Shown here: positions 13,430 to 22,938 of the stretch, in pieces
Numbering within the stretch: the first letter of the stretch is position 1
How the letters are laid out: every line of letters begins with the position of its first letter
The notes under the pieces: model-generated
The model's database searches: none
What the model was told of the DNA's origin: nothing
The model's input: the letters and a program-made list of their open reading frames with translations, nothing else
Translations under genes and position numbers: made by a program
NCBI GenBank assembly: GCA_019914995.1
Contig: CM034130.1
Span: forward strand, 7,378,001 to 7,442,000
Length of the DNA stretch: 64,000 bases
Direction: 5' to 3'
DNA from: Acanthochlamys bracteata
Lineage: Eukaryota > Streptophyta > Magnoliopsida > Pandanales > Velloziaceae

Positions 13430-13995
13430 GGCGCCAGCAGCCGGGTATGCTCTTATTCTTAGAGATTTATGTTCGCAATATGTAGCCCCTAAATATTATT
13501 TCTTGCATTTCAGGCGATTCTAATTCTTTTTTGCATTTTTGGCCATCTTATGAAAAGAGATAATACAAAAAATTGCTTGCTGTATGGATCTTTTCACACT
13601 AGATTCGAAGAACGAAATGCAACCTACGTATCCAGCAGGGAAATGATTGTAACAGTTGCTGATGGAAGGATCACCGACTTGAAACAAGTTTCAAATGAAT
13701 ATGAAACCTGGCTAAGCTATACAATGAACAAGGCCCTTGTGAAGTGAAGGAGCTCTTGCTTTGTGAAATACAAGTTGAACGAAAACCGAAAGGCCATGAC
13801 CTTGAAGAAACTATCATGTTATCTTCCGTCAAGTTCCATTTGTCTGCGAGATTTCAAATGACAAACCGTTCCATAATGGTCCAAAGAGATGTTCTCCTAA
13901 TCCCCTCCAATGGCAAAAGTTAGGGTCCATGATAGAAGAGGCAAAGTAGACATCACAGGACCAATTGTGGACCTTACACCATCTGCACAGGTCAG
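13430..13995 (+). pseudogene. Decayed coding fragment of unidentified gene
   Basis: An open frame at 13550-13747 encodes MKRDNTKNCLLYGSFHTRF and later VSSREMIVTVADGRITDLKQ. It stops at a local GTGAA tandem duplication (13739-13748). Protein-like sequence then continues in other frames: EIQVERKPKGHDLEETIML and SSVKFHLSARFQMTNRS up to about 13900. The scattered frame changes without intron signals suggest a dead retro-copied or truncated gene. I do not recognise the parent family. It lies head-to-head with the exonuclease gene, about 150 bp from its start. The alternative is a real gene with unusual introns. Confidence 0.4.
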
Positions 13996-14122
13996 ATAAA
14001 CACTGTAGTTTAGTTCTACTCTTGCATTTAAAATTTAAAAAAGTGACAAATATAGTATAAAGATCTCTGATATGTTAGTGTTTTCTTTCTCGTTCTTGAT
14101 TGTTGGTTGCAATTTCTTTTTG

Positions 14123-14452
14123 TTATTTTTGAAACTTATGAATTCTGAAGTCCTTTTTAAGCAATGGGTTAAATAATAGTTGGTTGCTGGCAACACCATT
14201 CTGATCTAGGCCAAATTCAGTTTTTAACTCACTTGAAAGAGAGTCTAGAGAAAATATCACTTGGCCAGAAGCGTCGTTGCTTTTCCTACCAATTAATGCT
14301 GCCAAGGCTTGCCTGAACCTAGCCATGTTTAAGAACCTGCATTGCTTAACCTGCTCAAGGCAACTCATAAATTTAGATGTATTGTTATTGAATGCAAGAT
14401 CTCCAGCTCTAATAAGTACCACTAGCTCTTCTGCATTCTATATCTAGGTGAA
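14123..14452 (-). CDS. Orphan terminal exon, unidentified protein (partial or pseudogene)
   Basis: After a plausible splice acceptor (ATATAG) the minus strand reads NAEELVVLIRAGDLAFNNNT, then RFLNMARFRQALAALIGRKS and VIFSLDSLSSELKTEFGLD, ending with a stop at 14123. The amphipathic, protein-like composition over about 110 codons suggests genuine coding descent. I cannot find convincing upstream exons on the minus strand up to 15.8 kb, although 15800-16130 has an open frame. It could be the last exon of a low-conservation gene or a remnant. Function is not recognised. Confidence 0.35.
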
Positions 14453-14459
14453 AAATCCT

Positions 14460-16235
14460 TGTGCATATTGCAACAAACCATTGCCAACTAGGGAAGACTC
14501 AAAAAAAGAAATTATGCGACTAATTTCTTCAGCATATCAAGAACTTTGACACTAATTCGTTTGAATATGCTAAAATTTTCTATCAGAACTAGCTGAAGGG
14601 TATGCAAACATTGATCGAGTTTCCTCCTACCTAAAGTGGTGTAAAGATTGAAAGGAATCGGCAACCATTCAAAAAAACAAGTCCATGGATCATAAACAAC
14701 AGGTCAATTATGTTTATGTGGCTTCCCAATAACACAAGTGAAATCAGCTGGGTCTAAAGTTAAAGCCCTCAATTAAGTTTATCATAACTCTCTAGGGCTA
14801 GTATATATCAAGAGCATGTGTAAGAACTCATAGCACAAGCTATGGTGCAAGCAATATGAAAGATCCTTACTTCAACTTTCAGAAAAACTTTTGTATTCAT
14901 AATTTACAAAAATCAAGTTCATACTTTAATCAGGTATTGCCATGTCAGAGAGTTTTCAACAACAAAATCATGTGCTACCTCTGGGTCTAAGTGGAGAATT
15001 AAATGGTACCTTTTTCTCACGATGGGAACCCAAGCCAAGAACCTTGATATAGTCCCACGCATAGAACAAAGATTTCATGCCATGTCATTTTCATAGCTTT
15101 ATGACAAACTTAGCATCCATACTACACACTAATTTCTAATTTACATATTAGTTTCTACGTTCCAAATCATTCAGCCTTTTTATTTCTTTCCTAGTTGTTC
15201 ATTATTTGTAGCACTCTTGCTTCACAGGTTCTTAGCCTCTCCCATATTCTAGACCTGAAGGGAAGTTCAGAGCAAAGCGAGACTCAGATTGAATCTTGCA
15301 ATGCCATCTAAGTCCCCATTAAACCTCAAAAACCTTGTCCCTTCAACATTCAATATTTATACTACTAACATTTGCATGAGTGTGCAGGCCCTTTCTTTGT
15401 TCTGATCCTAAAGCTTATGAAAGTAACCTAGACGGTTCTCATCAAGATTGGGTAGAAATAATCATATCTCTTCGAGCTAGAGCCAAATCTAGCCTTCTTT
15501 CTTCCTAATCTTCTCCTATCTCAACAGCAATGTTATTTAAAAACATAAGAAAAAGTAACAACAACGACAATCCTTCCTTTCTATTCTACAGACAGTCAAA
15601 ACAGATTCAATGAAAAACCCAGATGCAAGAAGTGAAAACTACATTCAAGATCACAGCTTTTTAAACACCAATAAAAAAATAAATCTAAAATGGCCAAAAG
15701 TCGAACAAAATCAAAACCAAATCGACCACAGATAACAGTAAGAAACTAACAAGCACAACATTAGAAGAATTACATGGTCTGATTCAGGAGAATGAACACT
15801 CAGAAGGAGATCGGAGAGGCAGAAGTAGAAGTAGTAGGTGTTAAGTGCCCACAAGAACGGAAGCAAACAGAACCCCAAATGTGGAACCTCCACGCGTACT
15901 TAACCGCCTCTTCCTCTTCAACTAACCCTATAGGTTCGTCAACAGTCTGCCAAGACCTCCGCCACCTCTCTCCCGCACCGATCTCATCGGGCCTTCCACC
16001 ATCGCCGTCCCCCCAGCGACAGCTGTTTGTTTTAAAGAACGTTGCAGACCGTTCTAACGAGTACGAAAGAGGAAAACATATAATTTTCAATGCCAAGCCA
16101 TTAAGAACCGTGTTATTTATTCGAACCCTCACAATTCACAATCTTTTGCCGCAGTATAGAACTAGAACTTCTAGAATATTGCAATGTAGGAACATAAGGA
16201 ATTTATATTTCACATACAGACCTCAATTATTTGTC
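14460..16235. other. Spacer with ambiguous open frames
   Basis: Most of this stretch has no coding character. At 15792-16253 both strands are open (153 codons on plus, 110 on minus at 15800-16132). Neither translation resembles a family I know. It may hold the first exon of the minus-strand fragment at 14.1 kb, but no splice pair links them convincingly. Confidence 0.4.
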
Positions 16236-16236
16236 A

Positions 16237-16499
16237 CAGGTGCGTTTGGCTAAGTGATTATTTCAAATACATCTGAATCTACTTTCTCTCTCCATATTTT
16301 GAGTTTGATCACTTTACGTATTTCAATTATCTTTGAACTTCACTTTTATTTTTATATCAAACTTTATTTCTATCAAAATTTGACTTCAAAATTTAATTCA
16401 TTTGTTTCAAATGTTCCTCCAAACTCTGTTTCTAACAAACTTCACTTTCATAAAATTTAAGTTTATAAAATTCAGTTACATGCATTTGAAACACGCCCT
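16237..16499. mobile_element. Candidate MITE (GGGCGT-terminus family, copy 1, inverted)
   Basis: The right end reads GAAACACGCCC followed by TAA; read inward on the minus strand it starts GGGCGTGTTTCAAATGCATG. The left end starts GGTGCGTTTGG. Internal sequence on the minus strand (AACTGAATTTTATAAAC, GAAAGTGAAGTT) resembles the elements at 38.0 kb and 56.5 kb. The left target duplication is not clear. Confidence 0.5.
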
Positions 16500-17004
16500 A
16501 AGAGTTTCCAAAAAAACATTTTTCCATTTTTTTATTTCATATTTTTTTAATAATTATTTATAATAATTATAAAATATATTTAAAATTTTTAAAAATTATA
16601 AAAAAATTATACATAGCAAAATTATTTTATTATTTATCTTTATTATTATATTAGAAATTAAATATTTTTTATTTTAGAAAAATACATTTTAAAAGCACTC
16701 GCAAACCTCTCTATATAGAAAGATTGGAGGACTTTAATTGGCTTATGAAAGTTTCATGGTATTTGAAGAGTGAAAGGAAGCTCAGTTCAGTTGTTTCTCT
16801 TGAATTGAATGGAGAGACTATTATGGTTTCAGATTTCGATACAAGTTTTACAGAAGTTATAATGCGAAAATTTTACTTCAGATGAGGTCAAGAATGCGAA
16901 CATCTCCGTTTCTGTACTGAATGAGAACGTAAAGAATTAAAACAGTAGGGGAGTTCTTCATGGTTGTCACTTCAAGGACTTGTCTTTATGTAGGTAATAT
17001 TCAT
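16500..17004. other. AT-rich spacer downstream of ndhO
   Basis: 16506-16690 is an AT-rich low-complexity block similar in texture to other repeat blocks in the window. 16690-17004 is probably 3' UTR of the minus-strand ndhO gene or spacer. No coding frame is supported. Confidence 0.5.
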
Positions 17005-17944
17005 TCATTTTCTCTCATAGTTGAGTTTCTCTGCCTGCATATATATCAAAAAAAGAGAAAATCACTACACTTCAGCTGTGAAAATGTGGCACATTCTGTG
17101 CAGTAACATTGCTGAGAGCATCATGATTTTGTGTTTTTTGGTTTTTTACCTTGATGAGCATGTCCGTTGGAAGCCAAGCAGGAGCAGTTGGAATTCCTAC
17201 CCAAGCAATCTGCAACAGTAGTATTAACATAGAAGAAACCAAAGCAAACTCAAAAAACATGAAATCGCTACTGGAAGGCAGGAAAATAGCAGCAACAATG
17301 GAGAATAACTCACAAGTGCATACTCTCCTGTCTCGAAGATTTTGATGTCGAGTACCTTGATGTTTGTTCATGACAACCAAAAGATATAAAAGATTTACCG
17401 TAAACAATGCCAACGAAATTCTTAAAATCAACTACCTGAAGAGAAGAAGTACCTCGCCACGGTCTTCATATATGTAATCCAAACCTTTGTAGTAAGGTGG
17501 ATGGCCAACAGATAAATACTGCCAACATTAAAATTCTGTAGGCATTCAAATGTTTCTTAAATGATAGCATTTGAAATGTAATCAAACCATCTTACATTGA
17601 TGCTGTTGAGATACTTGTCTTTATCCACCCTCACAATCTGTCCTTTCTTCACTGCAACAAAATACGGCCATGAGAAATTTCAAGCTGATTATCTACATAC
17701 AGACTGCTGAAAATATCAATCTTTGAAGCTTACTTGAGTAGACAGGCTTCTTCGGCGGTGCGGAAGACTTGTCGGTTGAGGAAGAAGAGTCACCTGAGGT
17801 TGTCTTCTCGGGCTCGGTGGAACTCACTGCTGCTTTGATCCATGGAACTCTTGTCAAATGAGTTCCTTTAGAAGTGCCAGGATGTAGACGACGAGTCGAA
17901 GAGTAAGAGAAGATGACAGAAGAAGAAGTGAGAAGAGAAGCCAT
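17005..17944 (-). CDS. ndhO: NAD(P)H-quinone oxidoreductase subunit O, chloroplastic
   Basis: Six short exons can be read on the minus strand: about 17734-17944 (transit peptide MASLLTSSSVIFSYSSTRR, ending KKPVYS), 17595-17655 (MKKGQIVRVDKDKYLNSIN), 17452-17515 (YLSVGHPPYYKGLDYIYED), 17313-17355 (ETGEYALV), 17155-17215 (WVGIPTAPAWLPTDMLIK) and the last, 17005-17034 (AEKLNYERK then TGA). About 160 residues, the normal NdhO length. NdhO is a nuclear-encoded, plant/cyanobacterial-specific subunit of the chloroplast NDH complex, which runs cyclic electron flow around photosystem I. The tiny 30-nt last exon was placed by choosing acceptor ATGCAG|GCAGAG, which restores the conserved C-terminal EKLNYER. 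Very confident. Confidence 0.95.
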
Positions 17945-18437
17945 GGAGATGAAAAGCTGCAGAGTTTCTTCAGGGTCTTGTTTTCCTAAACTGAATGTGT
18001 TCTTTGAAATCTCTTCTCTGCCATTGGCTTCTGGATAAGAAACACAATGGTTGGATGGTTAAAACCTGTCCAAAATTTCATAGTTATCCGGAAAAACTTA
18101 GTTAAAAAGCTGATCTTCAAATAATTTGAAGCACACGCTTTCTTTTCTTTTCTTTTTTTTTTTCCCCTTTTCTGTACATTATGGAAGCTTGAAGCATAAT
18201 TACAAAAGATTAAATTGACAGGGCATGTTTACTTACAGTGAAAATATTGAGGAGCCCTGTCGTTAGAAACTGCCTGAGTTACAGGCGCAATATCTTACAA
18301 CATATTCACGACTACGATGGTTGAATTAAGAAACATCAATTCCTATAGGGAGCCAAATGCTATAAAAGAATGGCTCCATGCTAATACAAAGAATTTTCTT
18401 TAGGTAAGGAAGGCTATTGGATGCCCAACTTGCTAAG
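17945..18437. other. ndhO promoter and MAPKKK3-like 3' flank
   Basis: This ~490-bp gap between two minus-strand genes should hold the ndhO promoter/leader and the 3' UTR of the upstream kinase gene. A pyrimidine-rich stretch (TTTCTTTTCTTTTC) sits near 18138-18165. No other gene is visible. Confidence 0.5.
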
Positions 18438-19128
18438 TCACCTTCTCGGAGCGCCATATGAAGGTGTAGAGTTTAAATGCAGGGCATCCAACCAAGCATC
18501 TTGATACTTGCTACTCTGTCTTCGCCCATAGAGGTCGTAATTACTCGGACTGTAATTGACTGCACCACCCGAATATGCTGGATGTGGGGGTGAAGGCAAG
18601 CTGCTCCAATTAAATTGTTTAAATTGCCGTAAAGGACTTGAACACGGTGACACAGGTAATGACATGTTCATTCTCGCTCCAGTCAAATCACTGTAGAGAA
18701 CACGCAAGAATAAGCAAACGAAACTAATGGAGAAATAAAATCACTGGCACAGGAATTTGGATTACCTAGAGTTTCTATTTGTTGTCGGAAGAGTGGCCCT
18801 TAATGTCATCCCTTGGCCTCTTCTTCCTAGGGGAGAAATGCTTCTCCTGTGGAAGGAAGATTCTGCACCTCTCTGCATATAAATTCAATGCATTATTGAA
18901 TTAGACAATCAGCCAGAATTTCTCCACCATGATCTTTCCTTCTAAAACAATTATAATCAGCAAATGCTAGAAAATCCAAAATATGATCTCAAATTACAGC
19001 ATACAATAAAAGGCCTCTCCAGCCCACTTCCCTCTCAAAGCCATCCGATCGCTTGATTGGACGGCTGAATTAGGAGAATGAGGGAGTACTTAAGGATGTA
19101 AGTGCCTATATCCCCACCATATATATAT

Positions 19129-19159
<31 letters not shown>

Positions 19160-22100
19160 CATATATAATACTTCTAGTTCCTAATATTGCAAATGTTCAA
19201 TATTATACTGGATTTTGCAATTTGATACTCAGATTAATTCCTAGAAGCTCAAGTAATGCTTTTGACATGCAATCGTCTAGCTGTTGCAATGGATTTTACA
19301 AATGACCTTGTGCCCTTGAAAACATTTTTTTTCCCAACGCGTATCCATATTGTTCAAAACTTGTAGGCTCTAGATAAGTACTTCCTACCTTAGTATAGCA
19401 TAAGCACTTGTGTGCAAATTTTGAGTGGTGTTGTCTATTGCATTCCAAGAGGAGGTGGATGTATGTATGCTTTTCTCATAAAAGCACAGGAGAATCATGG
19501 AGCTATCAAGCTCTCTGTCTTTCCTTATGCAAGAAAGAAACTCAGGTTTAGGTCTGAGGCTTTGAAAAGTATTACCATCCTATGAACTCCTTCAGATGAA
19601 GGAGATACGTCCCTGATCACACTCAGCTTTGAGACTTTTGTTGATGCTTGACCTCGAACAAAAGGGTGGTCCAACAACTGAGCAGCTGTAGGACGAGAAG
19701 ATGGGTCTCGCTGCAGGCATTGCTTCAAAAAGTCTTTGCCATCTGGAGAAAGATGATCTGGAATTTCTGGTATACTTTTACTATTCCCAATTTTGAATAT
19801 GGCAGCCACCTGTTAGCACATAGATAATTCAGGTAACTACAGGAGAAACTCATTGAATATTAATTTCTGGTGCAGTTAGCTGGTTGGCGTACCCCTTCAA
19901 ACTGGTACCAAGGAGGATTGGAAGTTGCCATCTCAAGAACCATACATCCAAGGCTCCAGATATCTACGGAGAGATTGTAGCCAGAACAATTCATGATAAC
20001 CTGAAAATGATTGTGAAATGCAGGAAGAACAACGGGTTCAGAGTTTTTATAAAATTGCAGCTACTTGCTCGATAAATGTGACATTGTGTGCTAACCTCAG
20101 GAGCCATCCAGTATGGGCTTCCTTTAAAAGAACGGATTGAAGTATATGATGAGATCTGGTTTAATAAAGAAAAAAAAAACAGAACTTGAGGTAAAATGCA
20201 TTAAGCAAGTCCACCACTTCAAAGTTGGCAAATATACAACTGAAAACTAGTCTTTTCATTAGGAAATTTATCTTAACTAGTTCTAAAATGTGGCAAAGCA
20301 TTAATGATATGCAACCAAAACATCCGTCTTAGGAAAAAACAAATGATAATAGTGGGGGATGGTCAGAGACAATGACAATGATGCATCATCCATTAATTGT
20401 GAAAGCAAGCGACAAATTTTAGCAGCACAATGCTTCTTGCCTTGCATGCACGCTATAGATACTGCTGCAGTTAAGACAGAACAAGAACTTACATGTTTAG
20501 CCATACCAAAGTCAGCAAGCTTTATTTCACCATTAGGATCAACAAGTATGTTTGCACCCTTGATATCCCTGTCATATAAGCCATTATAAATTTCTATAGA
20601 TTAAAAACCAAAGGGATATCTGACAACATGATCATTAGTAACATATACGAGCCAAGTACCTGTGCATAGTATTCCTCTCATGTAGGTAGGCAAGACCAGA
20701 AAGAATCTGTGCTGTGTAACTACGAATTACAGGCTCTCCAAAAGAGCCATACTCCTGTAGTAACTTATGAATTGAACCTCCAGACACATACTCAAGATAC
20801 ACGGCAAGTGTATCTTCAACCTACATACCACCATAACATTTTGTTAAAATAATAAATATTATCACACCCCAAAAATAATATCAGGAGGAAAACTAAAAGA
20901 TAAATACTACTGGATATGAAACCAATTTTTCATGGATATGAGATTTACCAATTCACTGCCGTAGTAGCGCACAACGTTTGGATGTGAGAGATGGCTCAGC
21001 AAATTTATTTCCTATCCATCAATTGTGATATTTTAATTCTTAAAGTACAAAATAGAAGTAACCATTGTATAAAAAACGTGCTTTGAGAAATTAGGTTCTA
21101 TAAACCAAAAAGATACCTGGTTTAACTGTTTTAAACATTCCCTTGAATTTGAATCATCAGAAATGAGTGTCACCTCTTTAATTGCACACATTTGGCCACT
21201 TTCACTGTATTAAACGTGTCTTATAATTAGTTCTCGAAAACAAATACCATAGTCAACAGTAAACAAATTGCTTTGAAATGCTCATGATGACTCTACATAT
21301 AAGTTAACTTATCCAGTATAGAAGCCATACACGATACCTGTTAAATCCTTGATAAACATGACCAAAAGTTCCCCTGCCAAGTAATTTTCCCTTCTTCCAT
21401 TGTGATTGAAGAGAACTAGAAGAAGAGGACGAGTTGGGTGAGCTAGGAGGAAGAGGTAGTGGATGAGGACTCTTCATGTTATCTTGCCTTATGGTAGGAG
21501 ACTCTGGGCGCAAACTAAATGCTTTTGTCTGTACAGATGATGTAGGTAAAGGATGTCCTCTAGAGGTTGGGGTAGAACATGTTGCTCCTTGGTTTAACAT
21601 AGACTGAGTTCGGCAGTGAGTACTTAACCCATGTACATGGAGCTCCCTCTTAGGGGAAACAGGAATCTCAAAGAATGTAGGTTGTTCCATCATTGGCGGA
21701 TGTATATACACATGCCCATCTTCGACCACATTCTGAACTCTGTCCGACTCAGGCCTCACATTTCTGTCTCTTCGTATGTTAATGGGATCCGGATATCTGA
21801 TTTGTAGAATGAGCAAGCAACATTTTAAAACCTTTAAGGTATAATCAGTAAAATTATAAACCTACTCGTATTATTATAACTCCAAATCTCGCACACGGAG
21901 GCATACTCAGGCATCAGATAAGAGTGAGCATGAAGAAGATAATTGAAGTCCTAAGACGAGATAGAACAAGTAATGCAAATACATAATGGTGATGTCACAT
22001 TAAATTTTTAAAAAGCTCAAATGGGAATTGCTTTTTTACAAAGACTATTACGCAGAGGTTCTTAATAGCATATCTTCAAAACCAAAAAATATCAGAACAA

Positions 22101-22938
22101 GCTAAATCCTTTTATTAACATTTATGAATGAAATCCTAATAAAACCACAAAATTAAATCCCTTCTTTCACACTTCATCCATTTGATCGAACTCATAACAC
22201 ATACCAATCCAAACGCTGCAAGTTCGCCAATTAAAAACCCAAAGAAAAGGAGTGTTGCAATGATTCCACAATGCAAGAGCTACAATTGAAAAAGAAAGAA
22301 ACATACTTTCTGAAATCAAAAGCAATACCGAAATCAGACCTCAATCAATTTGACCAAAAAGCAAACACAGGAGTTAAAAAAGTGAAAATTTTCAAACCAA
22401 CCCACCCCCCCCACCCCCAAAAAAAAAAAGGGGAAAAAAATGAAAACTAAAAGCACTGCCCAGTACACACTTCGACAGAGACCAAACAAAGCCCAAGTCA
22501 ATCTGAATTTTCACAATCGATCATAAATAGAATTAACCAAAAGAGCTAAATTCACCTGCCCAAAACAAGATCAGTGCTATCATCAACTGCGGCAACCGAA
22601 GACCCCGATGAACTAACAGTAGACACGGAGGACCCCGACGCAAACGGCGGGGGCAAAGGATGCCCAAAATCAAACACAGCAGATGCCACAGCACCGGCAG
22701 CCGACGGCGGCGGTGGTTTCCGGCGAACTACTGATTCATCAAAACGCTTCGCCTTCTCTTTCTTCTGATTGTTCGATTTCAAAACCTGCTTCTCCTTCTG
22801 CTGCTGCTGCTCTGAATTGAGATTGAAGGTTTCTGAATTCAATTCTCGATGATTGTTTTCCGTTTCTTCTCTTCTAGGAAAAGATTTCGATTTCGTCTTC
22901 GATCTCGATTTCAACTTCCCTAATAACCATGCCGGCAT
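18438..22938 (-). CDS. MAPKKK3: MAP kinase kinase kinase, MAPKKK3/YODA clade
   Basis: The start is at 22938 (MPAWLLGKLKSRSKTKSKSF) and the stop at 18438. About 11 exons: 22556-22938, ~21341-21799, ~21120-21205, ~20950-21015, ~20662-20822, ~20491-20570, ~20097-20155, ~19895-20000, ~19575-19812, ~18767-18868 and 18438-~18690; roughly 660 residues. The N-terminal ~260 residues are basic, then Ser/Pro-rich. The kinase domain shows WKKGKLLGRGTFGHVYQGFN (glycine loop), CAIKEV (catalytic Lys), HRDIKGANILVDPNGEIKLA, DFGMAKH, SFKGSPYWMAPE (activation loop and APE) and LLDHPFVRG at its end. The tail carries SLPVSPCSSPLRQ and a PSPPHPAY motif, as in MAPKKK3. This clade feeds MKK4/5-MPK3/6 modules in immunity and stomatal patterning. 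All catalytic residues are intact. MAPKKK3 versus YODA is inferred from kinase and tail similarity. Confidence 0.92.
19026..19100. repeat. Short dispersed palindromic repeat, copy 1 (kinase gene intron)
   Basis: A GC-richer patch in the intron before the last two kinase exons reads ACTTCCCTCTCAAAGCC, then AGCCATCCGATCGCTTGAT and GGACGGCTGAATTAGGAG, ending ATGAGGGAGT. The two halves are imperfect inverted repeats (ACTTCCCTC/GAGGGAGT and AGCCATCC/GGACGGCT). Similar sequence recurs near 39.1-39.25 kb. Confidence 0.55.
19120..19170. repeat. AT/CATA microsatellite in kinase gene intron
   Basis: Tandem TA, then six or more CATA units, then TATA units between about 19120 and 19170. Confidence 0.85.
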
